Below are positions 34,330 to 42,839 of a DNA stretch of 64,000 nt, in pieces. The translations under genes were made by a program, and so were the position numbers. The notes under the pieces were generated by a model, which was not told the DNA's origin, made no database searches, and worked only from the letters and a program-made list of their open reading frames with translations. Within the stretch, counting starts at the first letter, position 1, and the number at the start of each line of letters is the position of its first letter. The DNA is from Bradyrhizobium yuanmingense (GTDB lineage Bacteria > Pseudomonadota > Alphaproteobacteria > Rhizobiales > Xanthobacteraceae), in NCBI RefSeq assembly GCF_900094575.1, contig NZ_FMAE01000007.1:248001-312000 (forward strand), given 5' to 3'.

Positions 34330-35454
34330 CTAGCTTGCGTTGGCCGCCTGTCTGGCCTCGGCAAGACCGAGCGGCTCGGGCTTCGGGACGCGGGCTGATC
34401 TTGCCCCGCCAGGCGCAAGCCGGTTGATCAATCTTCTAGCGGGATCTTCGACGTAGCGATATGTCACGTCGGCAACGACTGTCAGAACGATGCAGCAGAC
34501 CAATGCAAACACCGGAAACATGCTTGGCTGAAGTCCGAAATAGTGCCAAGCCGGCTTGAAGAGCAGGATCAACAGCACTTCGTGCACCATGTAGATGGCA
34601 TATGACGTGTTGCCGAGGCGGCCAAGCCAGTCGGAGCCGGGAAACCGCGCGAAGGCGCTTTCTCCCGTGGCTGTGACGAGGATCGCGAGAGAGAACAGTA
34701 TGATTGCAAGGTCGGGCTTGGCAAAGAAGTTGAGAACCAGAACCGAGACGGCAAACAGCGCTATTCCGGCGAATGCGACCGGCTTCTTGCGATAGTCGCT
34801 CGAGAGCCTGAACAGGACGGTTAGCAGAATCCCGTTCAGGAAGCTCGGAAGCGCCCGTAACATCCCGAAATCGAAAGTTGCCCCGTACATCTGAGAGCGT
34901 TCCTGCCAGATCGGCAGGTGAGCATGGGCAAGGATGCCGTAAGAGAGCGCGACGATGATCGCCAGCATCAGCGGCGAGATCCTCCCGGCCAGCAGCATGA
35001 ACAATGGGAATAATAGGTAACAGAACAGCTCGGCGCTGATGGACCAAGCCGGCGAGTTGAAGCTGAGATGATCTGTGATACCCCACGCCTGCACGAGGAA
35101 GAGGTTTTGAATGAAATCCGTCCAGCTCGCGTGCGAGGTCGGACCGGATATGCCCATGAGAGCAAGGACCGCGAATATCAACAATGTGAGCAGATGCAAG
35201 GGGTAGATTCGCGCGATCCGCCTAATGAGGAAGCGCGCATAGGAGCGCGGGCCTGTCGAGGTTGAAGGATAGGAGTAGGAAATCACGAACCCGGACAGGA
35301 TGAAGAACATGTCCACGAACAGGCCATAGGACCCGTTCCAGGCCGGTGAGATGCCCTTGTCGATCAGCTTCAGGTGGAAGATGAAGACCCCGAGCGCGGC
35401 GACGAAGCGGTAGAAGTCGAGAACGACAAAACGTCTTGCTTCACTGGCTTCCAT
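34330..35454 (-). CDS. Acyltransferase-3 family membrane protein
   Basis: Encodes 374 residues with about ten transmembrane helices. VLDFYRFVAALGVFIFHLKL carries the conserved R and H, followed by LFVDMFFILSGFVISYSYPS, and GNTSYAIYMVHEVLLILLF near the end. ATG 35454 is chosen because the family motif begins ~10 residues later; the frame to 35541 has an unlikely leader. It stands alone, convergent with the flippase gene on its left. The fourth member of this family in the locus. Confidence 0.9.
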   Translation of the reverse strand: MEASEARRFVVLDFYRFVAALGVFIFHLKLIDKGISPAWNGSYGLFVDMFFILSGFVISYSYPSTSTGPRSYARFLIRRIARIYPLHLLTLLIFAVLALMGISGPTSHASWTDFIQNLFLVQAWGITDHLSFNSPAWSISAELFCYLLFPLFMLLAGRISPLMLAIIVALSYGILAHAHLPIWQERSQMYGATFDFGMLRALPSFLNGILLTVLFRLSSDYRKKPVAFAGIALFAVSVLVLNFFAKPDLAIILFSLAILVTATGESAFARFPGSDWLGRLGNTSYAIYMVHEVLLILLFKPAWHYFGLQPSMFPVFALVCCIVLTVVADVTYRYVEDPARRLINRLAPGGARSARVPKPEPLGLAEARQAANAS

Positions 35455-35641
35455 CGGGGCTCGGTTTCCTTGCACGTTTCGTCGCTCTTCTAGAGACGAA
35501 TTGTGACGCAAGTTCGCAAGCGCGGCGGCCGATGGCGGCACAACCCGACGATCCCTCCGAATTCATGGGGCTCATCCAATTGCGGATGGCAGAGAGCCCT
35601 TTGCTCATCGATGAGGCAGGCGCCCGACCAACGAGCGATCA

Positions 35642-35666
35642 GGGGCCGGGACATGGTCCCGGCCCC
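35642..35666 (-). terminator. Perfect 11-bp hairpin after the repeat glycosidase
   Basis: GGGGCCGGGAC (35642-35652), loop ATG, GTCCCGGCCCC (35656-35666), lying 39 bp after the stop of the minus-strand gene at 35705. It has no T-tract, so termination may be factor-assisted. Confidence 0.6.
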
Positions 35667-35704
35667 CAGCGACGTTGGCGCCCGTTTGGGCAGGTCTCAC
35701 TGGC

Positions 35705-38700
35705 TCAAACGAACACGAAGTCGTGGCTCGTCAGGCTGGAGACGTAGACGTTCTTCAGCAGAATCGAGTCGGTCGCCGAGAACGTGATGAGCGCGTTCGT
35801 GCCGGACTGCGTGATCTGGAGCTGGCTGTAGTCCTCCGCCAGCAGTTTCGAGATCGCGATCGTGTCGTGCGTCGTCCCGCTGCCGGCCTGGAAGTTGAGG
35901 ATCTGGTCCTGGCCGTGGTCGTACGCGATGGTCGTCGAGTTCGGCGCCGCCGAGAACACGTCATTGCCGGCCCCGCCCTGGATCGTCACGCCGCTGGCGA
36001 CGGCCGTGACGTTATGGGTGCCATCGGACTTGGTCTGATCGATGAACTCGAGCGCCTTGGCGGTGTTGTAGCTCTCGTGCTGCGTGACGCCGGCCTGTCC
36101 GTTGAAGTTGAACAGGAAGACGTCCCTCGAGCCGTCGGCGTGGCTGGCGATCTCCTGGGTCTTGATGCCGGCGCTGTTATAGATGTCGGTCAGCTTGCTG
36201 CCGTCATTGTTGATGACCTGGGTATAGTCCAGAGTGCCGTCGGCGTGGGTCCTTGTGATCTCGACGATCTTGCCCGAGGCATCGAGGTGCTGGTGCTGCG
36301 TCGTGTAGGACTGGCCTGTGATGTTGTAGTTCCAGTTGTCCGACGTGCCGTCGGCGTTCTTGATATAGGCAGCGGTCTTGATACCGCCGGTGTAGACCGT
36401 GGTGGAACTGTAGCCGTCGCTCTTGGTCGTCACCTCGCTGGTGATAATTCCTTTGGCGTCATACCAGCCCGAGGTCTTGGTGCCGTCGGCGCTCTGCACA
36501 AGGGTGAATGCCAGGCTGTCGTCGGCGTGGGTCCGCACGATGTGCGTCAGGAAACCGGTGGTATCGTAGGTATCGTGCTCTTTCGTGTAGTTCTGACCGA
36601 CGACGTTGAAGAGATAGACATCCCTCGAGCCGTCGGAGTGATAGTCGGTTTGTATCTTCTTGAGGCCTGAAGCGTCGTAATTGGTCACGACGCTGCCACC
36701 GTCGCTGCCGACGACCTGGGTATAGTCGAGCGTGCCGTCGGCGTGCCAGCGGGTCACCTCCGTCGTCTTGCCGGTCGGATCGAGATGCTGGTGCTGCGTG
36801 GCATAGCTCTGCCCGGTGATGTTGTAGGTGTAATTGTCTTGGCTCAGGTCGGCATTGGTGATGTAGGCCGCAGTTTTCAGGCCGTTGGTATAGACCGTTG
36901 TCGAGCTGTAACCGTCGGCCTTCGTGATCACCTCGCTGGTGAGGACCCCCTTGGCATCGTACCAGTCCGTTGTCTTGGTTCCGTCCTTGCTCTGCACCAG
37001 CTTGAACGCCATGCTGCCGTCCGCGTGCTTCCGGATCAGCGTCGTGAGGAAGCCGGTTGCATCGTAGACATTGTGTTCGGTCGTGTAGTTCTGGCCGGTG
37101 ATGTTGAAGAGGAAGACATCCTTGCTGCCATCAGCGTGGTACTCGGATTGTTTCGTCCGTACTCCCGTCGCGTCATAGATGGTGACGACGCTGCTCCCGT
37201 CGTTGTTGACGACCTGGGTATAGTCGAGCGTGCCATCCGCGTGCTTGCGGGTGACGGACGTGACCTTGCCGGACGGATCGATGTGCTGGATCAGCGTGGT
37301 GTAGCTCTGGCCGGTGATGCCATAGGCATAATTGTCCAGACTACCGTCGGCGTTCTTGATGTAAACTTTCGTCTTGACGCCGTTGCTGTAGAGGGTTGTC
37401 GAGGCGAAGCCGTCGGCCTTTTGGACCACCTCGCTGGTGAGGCTGCCGGCGGCATTGTACCAGTTGGTCGTCTTGGTGCCGTCGGCGGTCTGCATCAGCT
37501 CGAAGGCCAGGCTGCCGTCGGCATGCAGGCGCGTCAGGGTCGTGAGGAATCCGGTCGAATCGTAGACGTCGTGCTGGGTCGTATAGTTCTGGCCCTTAAT
37601 GTTGTACGTCCAGACATCCTTGCTGCGATCGGCATGGTAGGCGGTCTCGACCTGTTTCACTCCCGTGGCGCTGTACAACGTGATCACGCTGCTGCCGTCA
37701 CTATTGTAGACCTGGGTCGAGTCCAGCGAGCCGTCGGCATGGCTGCGGATCACCGAAGTGACCTTCCCCGACGCGTCGAGATGCTGCACCTGGGTGGTGA
37801 AGCTCTTGCCCGTGATGTTGTAGGTATAGTTGTCCTGCGAGCCGTCCGCGTTCTTGACGTAGGCGGCTGTCTTCACGCCGTTCGTGTAGAGCGTGGTGGA
37901 GTAATAGCCGTCGGGCTTCTGGACGACTTCGCTCAGCAGGGTGCCGGCCGTGTTGTAGGTGTCGGTTGTCCGGGTTGCGTCGGTTCCGACATGAACGAAT
38001 TTAGTCTGCACGCCGCCGGTGTAGCTGATCACGTCCTTGGAGCCGTCGCTGTGGACGATGGTGGTCGAGGTCGGCTGCCCGCTTGAATTGAGGCCGGTGT
38101 CGGATTTCGAGAGCAGCTTGCCGCTCGAATCGTAAGTCCTCGTGCTGGTCCAGGTCGCCGCCGAGTTCGTCACCGAGAACGAATATCCGCCCTGGATCTT
38201 CGAGAGCGCGTTGCCGTAATGGGCGATCATGTAGTCCATGGTCGCCTTCGACGCGACCTGCAGGACGTGGGAGTCGGTCAGGGTGATTGTCTGCAGCGCC
38301 GTCGAGTCGCTCAGATCGGAAAGTTGCGGCACGATCTCCGCAGCCGTTCCGGTGACGCTGGTCCTTGTGTCCGGGGCGGGCGGCGTCGTCGGGGGCGCGT
38401 CGATCTCGATGATCACCGGGTGATCGCTGACCGGAATGGTGATGGTGCTGACGTCGGTGTAGCTGGCGATCGCTGTGGTGCCGGTCAGCGTGTCGTACAC
38501 CTTCACGGTATGATGGACGGCGCCGAGGTTCACCGTCACCGTCTGGGCCGCATTGGACAGCTCGGTATCGGTGGCATCGTTCCAGAGCTTCGGCTCGGCC
38601 CAGACGACGAGTTCGTAGGCGCCATTGCTCTTGCCGAGCACCATGCTGTTGCCGGTGGCCGGCATGTTGCTCAACGTGTAGTTCAATGGGTCAGTCGGCT

Positions 38701-39613
38701 GCAGGCCGCCCTTGCCGTCGTCGGCCAGAATGGTCGTCAGGTTGTGAATCGCCGTCGCGGCGAGCTTGGGCGTGCCGTCGGAGTTGAACAGGCCAAAATT
38801 GGCTTCGGGATTGGTGTTGGCTGCAGACGAGTCGCGGTCGAACAGCTCGTAGAGGTAAGTTGCACTCACGCCGGCCTTGTAGGCGACGACAAGCGTGTTC
38901 AGGATCGATTTGGCCTGCACCGTCTCGTTGGCGCCGAGATACTGGGTATTGCTTTGCGTGGTGTAGCCGGTTTCCGTGATGACGACAGGCTTTCCCGGAG
39001 CCGCGGCCATGACGGCGCTCAGCGTCGCCGCAATGGAGCTGCTCGGATTGAGGCCGGTGCTGACATAAGCGTGGGCGTTGGCATAGTCGACCGAGCCCGA
39101 CATGTTGCCGAGCTGGCTGTAGCCTTGCGGATCGTTGTAGGCCAGTGACAGATTGTAGACGGGGATGCTGGCGAGCGTCGCGTTGGCATTGACGGCCTGA
39201 TAGAGCGCACTCTGGAACTGGGCCGCGGCCGAAAGGCTGGAGCTGCCATTGTAGCTGAAGGGCTGGTGATTGGCCTCGTTGAGCCCCTCGATGGCGGTGA
39301 TGCTGCCCGAATAGCTCGTCGCGAATTTTTGGAGCGAGGCGATGTAGTTCTGCAACCCGACCGTACCGGACTGGGGCAGCGCAGACGATACCAGAAAGTC
39401 GAATTTGTAGCCGGCGGCGGCCAGGCCCTCGACGACCGGCTGCGCAGCGGGGTTCGTGCCCATCGCGTCGCGGAGATGGGTGACGCCGATATATTCGAGG
39501 CTGTCGGCCATCAGCGCGAGGTTGTTGTAGCCGGTCCATCCGAAACCGGCGTGCGTGTTGACGCCGATGGAGTTGATGAAGCCGCTGGCGGACAGGATGG
39601 TTTGATCAGGCAT
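35705..39613 (-). CDS. Large secreted glycosidase with 166-residue tandem repeats and RTX-like C-terminus
   Basis: Encodes 1302 residues. Residues 1-330 form a clan GH-A type TIM barrel: IGVTHLRDAMGTN, acid/base Glu in IEGLNEANH (E113), nucleophile Glu in VVITETGYTT (E214). A beta domain follows (~340-410). Residues 566 to ~1210 consist of four units of exactly 166 residues (units starting at 566, 732, 898, 1064; the last is incomplete), each made of two 72-residue half-repeats plus a 22-residue insert, with recurring HADGS/NADGS and YNITGQSYTT motifs. The C-terminus has one Ca2+-type nonapeptide (GGAGNDVF, ~1213) and ends HDFVFV, as in type I secretion substrates; there is no Sec signal peptide. 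It probably acts on or anchors to the exopolysaccharide. No T1SS genes are in the window. Confidence 0.85.
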   Translation of the reverse strand: MPDQTILSASGFINSIGVNTHAGFGWTGYNNLALMADSLEYIGVTHLRDAMGTNPAAQPVVEGLAAAGYKFDFLVSSALPQSGTVGLQNYIASLQKFATSYSGSITAIEGLNEANHQPFSYNGSSSLSAAAQFQSALYQAVNANATLASIPVYNLSLAYNDPQGYSQLGNMSGSVDYANAHAYVSTGLNPSSSIAATLSAVMAAAPGKPVVITETGYTTQSNTQYLGANETVQAKSILNTLVVAYKAGVSATYLYELFDRDSSAANTNPEANFGLFNSDGTPKLAATAIHNLTTILADDGKGGLQPTDPLNYTLSNMPATGNSMVLGKSNGAYELVVWAEPKLWNDATDTELSNAAQTVTVNLGAVHHTVKVYDTLTGTTAIASYTDVSTITIPVSDHPVIIEIDAPPTTPPAPDTRTSVTGTAAEIVPQLSDLSDSTALQTITLTDSHVLQVASKATMDYMIAHYGNALSKIQGGYSFSVTNSAATWTSTRTYDSSGKLLSKSDTGLNSSGQPTSTTIVHSDGSKDVISYTGGVQTKFVHVGTDATRTTDTYNTAGTLLSEVVQKPDGYYSTTLYTNGVKTAAYVKNADGSQDNYTYNITGKSFTTQVQHLDASGKVTSVIRSHADGSLDSTQVYNSDGSSVITLYSATGVKQVETAYHADRSKDVWTYNIKGQNYTTQHDVYDSTGFLTTLTRLHADGSLAFELMQTADGTKTTNWYNAAGSLTSEVVQKADGFASTTLYSNGVKTKVYIKNADGSLDNYAYGITGQSYTTLIQHIDPSGKVTSVTRKHADGTLDYTQVVNNDGSSVVTIYDATGVRTKQSEYHADGSKDVFLFNITGQNYTTEHNVYDATGFLTTLIRKHADGSMAFKLVQSKDGTKTTDWYDAKGVLTSEVITKADGYSSTTVYTNGLKTAAYITNADLSQDNYTYNITGQSYATQHQHLDPTGKTTEVTRWHADGTLDYTQVVGSDGGSVVTNYDASGLKKIQTDYHSDGSRDVYLFNVVGQNYTKEHDTYDTTGFLTHIVRTHADDSLAFTLVQSADGTKTSGWYDAKGIITSEVTTKSDGYSSTTVYTGGIKTAAYIKNADGTSDNWNYNITGQSYTTQHQHLDASGKIVEITRTHADGTLDYTQVINNDGSKLTDIYNSAGIKTQEIASHADGSRDVFLFNFNGQAGVTQHESYNTAKALEFIDQTKSDGTHNVTAVASGVTIQGGAGNDVFSAAPNSTTIAYDHGQDQILNFQAGSGTTHDTIAISKLLAEDYSQLQITQSGTNALITFSATDSILLKNVYVSSLTSHDFVFV
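35990..37918 (-). repeat. 498-bp in-frame tandem repeat array (4 units)
   Basis: Units start (minus strand) at 37918, 37420, 36922 and 36424, a spacing of exactly 498 bp each time. The fourth unit becomes degenerate and runs into the RTX-like tail near 35990. Each unit opens with a K-(A/P/S)-D-G-(Y/F) codon group. The exact period with diverged sequence indicates old duplications kept in frame by selection. Confidence 0.9.
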
Positions 39614-40152
39614 TGCAAACTCGGGTTTCAGCGCGAACGAAATTGCTCGCAGGGATTTGCGTCGAAGCTTCTCTGTCGAGTGTGAATTTCAGATAAAAAT
39701 CGAAGCTACAAATCGCGAGTGAAATGCGGTTCCTTGTGCAGGAACAGCTCGACTCGTGTTGCAGCAGAATGCTGATGCGATGCCCGTGCAGGATGGCGTG
39801 AGAATGGCGCTTTCAAGATTTCCACGATTCACGCTGCTAAATATATGCGCAAGCCGTGCGAGTTCGATCCAACGCTTCGGCTTGAGAGCGTGTCATACGA
39901 ACGCGGCGGTGGGGTGCGACTCTTTCGTCTGCGTCATCGGATGGCACAGGGAGTCGGCAGATGCCATTTTCATGGGCGATCAATCTGAAAGATTTTATCG
40001 CACTGGTTGTATCCGTACTTTCCCGGATATGACCGCTTGGTTTGATCGGGGAGGCGCAATGGTTCCGTCCAGGACCTGAATTTGAGCCGTGGCCCAACGG
40101 CTCAGTTGCTCGCCCGCTGTGTTCCGATCCGTGCCGGATGCGGCGAATTGGG
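39614..40152. other. Upstream region of the repeat glycosidase
   Basis: 539 bp between the glycosidase start and the end of the second flippase gene. It is comparatively AT-rich near 39670-39720 and 39990-40030, as expected for a promoter region. A 107-codon plus-strand frame at 39756 has no recognisable domain or start signal and is not accepted. Confidence 0.4.
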
Positions 40153-41544
40153 CTAGCCGCGACGGGCCAGCATCAGAAAGTCACCGCGCCATCCGACGAT
40201 CGCCGTTGCGAGCGCGGCGATCACGATCTTGCCGGCAAGCCATGTCGCGGGCTCGGTCGGCATCGCGCCGAGTGATCCGATCAGGACGGCGGCCACTAGC
40301 GCCTGCGCGACCAGTGACCAGCGCGGGAATGCCTCGAACCGCAGTGTCGGACCGAGCGCAAACAGAATCGCTGCCAGCGTGGCGGGGCAAGCGCAGCCGA
40401 CCGCCTGTTGCGGCGACAGGCCGGCCCATGCCGCGGCCAGCGCGACGGCAGCGACGATCGCGAGCTGGCCGGCCGCAACGATCACGAGCCTCGTTGCGAG
40501 CTTCTCCAGGTGCGGAACGACCGCGACGGTCGCCTGGAGATGCGTGTGCAGGAAATAGAAGACGGCCACAACAGGTGCCGTCGTCAGGAAGCCATCAAGG
40601 CTCTCCCGCGGCACCAGGATACGGGCTGCATCCGGAATGAAGCCGACGAGACCGCCGAGCAGCACGAGGGTCGTGCAGACCATGAACTCGAACATCCGCC
40701 GCGTCGATTGCACCGACTTCATGACGGTTCCGTGCTCGAAATCCTTCACGACATCGGGATAGCTCACGGTGTGGATCGCTGCATTGAGAACCCAGAACGG
40801 GCGTTGCAGCAGGTCGAGCGCAATCGAGAATCCGGCGCCGGCGCCCGTCGCGCCCAGCCGGCCGATGATGATGAAGCGGAGCAGCACCGGCACCGAGAGA
40901 TGGATGACGGACGCACCCGCCGCCAGCATGCCGTAGCGGGAGAAATCCTTCCAGTCGGCCAGCATCGTCCGCAGCGGAACGCGCTCCAGGGGGGTGCGAT
41001 AGGCCACCAGCCCCGCGAGCAGGCCCAGGGCGTGGCCCGCACTGACGCCGAGCAGCGCCGCTTCCGCCGTTCCCCAAATCGCCGCACCCGCGGCGGCTCC
41101 GGTCAGAAGGGCGGTAGCGCGAAACGCCAGGAGAGAGGAGGCGACACCCAGCCGGTCGGACAGGCGGACCGACAGCAAATAGAGGTCGGTCAGGCCCTGA
41201 AGCACGGATATGCCGAGGCCCAGCGCGATGATCCCGGCCGGGAGTACGCTGGCCAGAGATGCGCAGCCGCCGACCACGACGAGCGCGCCTGCGCTCGACA
41301 GGCCCGCGGCAAAGAGCGACCACCTCAGCCGCGCCGCCTCGTTCTCCTCGGCTGCTGCCAGGAAGCGCAATCCGGCGAGCTGCAGCCACTCGAACATCAG
41401 GACGCAGAGCAACTGGCTCGAGGCCAGTGCCAGCGAGAAATTGGTGTAGTCGGAGGCGGGCAACAGATGACTGATCGCGAAGATCAGGATGATCGCCGCG
41501 GCGCTCTGATAGAGGTAGCCCGCCATCGCGAAGAGGCGTGTCAT
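40153..41544 (-). CDS. Polysaccharide flippase-like membrane protein
   Basis: Encodes 463 residues with 12-14 hydrophobic helices of the MVF/polysaccharide-transport type (MTRLFAMAGYLYQSAAAIIL; then YTNFSLALASSQLLCVLMFE; a mid-protein VIHLSVPVLLRFIIIGRLGA). Its start overlaps the stop of the glycosyltransferase gene by 4 nt (41541-41544, ATGA), so translation is coupled. It ends the minus-strand operon 45319-40153. It may be the flippase for a second repeat unit or second polysaccharide, since another candidate lies at 32823. Confidence 0.8.
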   Translation of the reverse strand: MTRLFAMAGYLYQSAAAIILIFAISHLLPASDYTNFSLALASSQLLCVLMFEWLQLAGLRFLAAAEENEAARLRWSLFAAGLSSAGALVVVGGCASLASVLPAGIIALGLGISVLQGLTDLYLLSVRLSDRLGVASSLLAFRATALLTGAAAGAAIWGTAEAALLGVSAGHALGLLAGLVAYRTPLERVPLRTMLADWKDFSRYGMLAAGASVIHLSVPVLLRFIIIGRLGATGAGAGFSIALDLLQRPFWVLNAAIHTVSYPDVVKDFEHGTVMKSVQSTRRMFEFMVCTTLVLLGGLVGFIPDAARILVPRESLDGFLTTAPVVAVFYFLHTHLQATVAVVPHLEKLATRLVIVAAGQLAIVAAVALAAAWAGLSPQQAVGCACPATLAAILFALGPTLRFEAFPRWSLVAQALVAAVLIGSLGAMPTEPATWLAGKIVIAALATAIVGWRGDFLMLARRG

Positions 41545-42809
41545 CTCGGAATGAGGCGCTCCTTGCCGACGGCCCGCGGCGCTTCAGTCGTTGCTGCGCG
41601 CACGCGCGACATCCGTTGCTCGCGCAGTTGCTCGTACAGATTCTTGTAGGATGACAGCACGTCGGCAAATACCCATTTGTTGGTATCCGCGATCAGGCGC
41701 CGGCTGATCTCGTCGATCTTGTGCGGATCGGAGGCGACTGCGAGCATGCTGTCGGCCAGGGATTGCGGATCGGCTTCGGTCAGCCAGCCCGTCACGCCGT
41801 GCTCGATGACCTCGGGCATGCCGCCAAAGCGCGTTCCGAGCAGCGGCCTGCCGGCCGCCTTGGCGTCGGCGACGACGAGCGGACCGGGGTCGTGCCAGAT
41901 CGAGGGGGCAATCACCACGTCGACCTGCTTGTAGAAATCGTCCGGCACCACGAATCCCATGAACTCGATACGCGCATCCGGCGCGAGCGCCCTGAGGCGC
42001 CGTTGTTCCTCGTCGCTGACGCGACCGGCGATCAGCATCCGGATGCGATCCCGAGGCAGCATGGCAAGGGCATGCATCAAATTGTCGATGCCCTTCTCCT
42101 CAGTGAGCCGGCCGATGAACCCGAACGTCACTTCCGTGGTGCAGACCGGGCGAGGGTAGGGCTCGCGCGGCGGTTCGGTCGAGGCGTTGCGGATCACGGT
42201 GCGGATCGGCGTCTCCGCGAACAGGCCCATGTCGGTATGAATGGACAGCACGCGCTCGCTCACGCCGACCACGGCGCTCAGCCAGTGCGTCGCCCGCTTG
42301 CGATGGAAGGTCAGGATCCCGCAGCTCGTGCAGGTGTGCTCGCATGAGCGTCCCTTGTCGAAGCGCGAGCAGCGCGGGCAGGTCAGATAATAGTCGTGAA
42401 GCGTATGCAGCACCGGGACGCCGAGCTGGGCGGCAACGCGCCAGATCGCGGTGGTGAGACCGGACAGATTGTTGGAGTGCAGCACGTCCGGCTTGAAGGC
42501 CCGGATGCGTTCCGCGATCAGCGGCGCCTGCATCTGCCAGTCGTCGACCGCATGCCAGATGCTGCGCAAGACGGCGTTCTTCTGCTCCGTGAAGGGCCGA
42601 TAGATGTTCTGGACCGGCGCGGAATGGACGTTGATGCCGTTGCAGCTTTCGCGCTCCTGCCCAGGGGACGATGCGGCCCGGATCACCTCGACCTCGTCTC
42701 CGCGCTGCACCAGGCCTTCGGCGAAGCGCCGCGCGAAGATCTCTGCACCGCCGACGATCTTGGGGGCCTGAGGCGTCGGATAAAGCGTGGACGTCAAAAG
42801 AACTTTCAT
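41541..42809 (-). CDS. Glycosyltransferase family 4 (GT-B)
   Basis: Encodes 422 residues. The N-terminal LTSTLYPTPQAPKIVGGAEI and FKPDVLHSNNLSGLTTAIWR belong to the acceptor domain. An insert with four Cys (CPRCSRFDKGRSCEHTC, then TSCG) could bind zinc. The donor domain has FGFIGRLTEEKGIDNLMHAL and APSIWHDPGPLVVADAKAAG with the conserved E/D-x7-E-like region, then GGMPEVIEHGVTGWL. ATG 42809 is preferred to the GTG just before it because of GAGG 8 nt upstream. It lies 30 nt after the PslG-like glycosidase gene and is coupled to the following flippase. Confidence 0.9.
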   Translation of the reverse strand: MKVLLTSTLYPTPQAPKIVGGAEIFARRFAEGLVQRGDEVEVIRAASSPGQERESCNGINVHSAPVQNIYRPFTEQKNAVLRSIWHAVDDWQMQAPLIAERIRAFKPDVLHSNNLSGLTTAIWRVAAQLGVPVLHTLHDYYLTCPRCSRFDKGRSCEHTCTSCGILTFHRKRATHWLSAVVGVSERVLSIHTDMGLFAETPIRTVIRNASTEPPREPYPRPVCTTEVTFGFIGRLTEEKGIDNLMHALAMLPRDRIRMLIAGRVSDEEQRRLRALAPDARIEFMGFVVPDDFYKQVDVVIAPSIWHDPGPLVVADAKAAGRPLLGTRFGGMPEVIEHGVTGWLTEADPQSLADSMLAVASDPHKIDEISRRLIADTNKWVFADVLSSYKNLYEQLREQRMSRVRAATTEAPRAVGKERLIPR

Positions 42810-42839
42810 CACTGAACCTCATGTTTTGCAAAATCGCGC

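Noticed and set aside
35990..37918. CRISPR array or noncoding tandem repeat
   Set aside because: The repeat is 498 bp, diverged between copies and translated in one open frame. There are no short identical repeats with unique spacers.
36743..38086. 447-codon plus-strand frame opposite the repeat glycosidase (also 35675-36670 and 38219-39148)
   Set aside because: It repeats with the 498-bp period only because it is antisense to the repeat array. No start signals, Val/Gly/Arg-rich composition.
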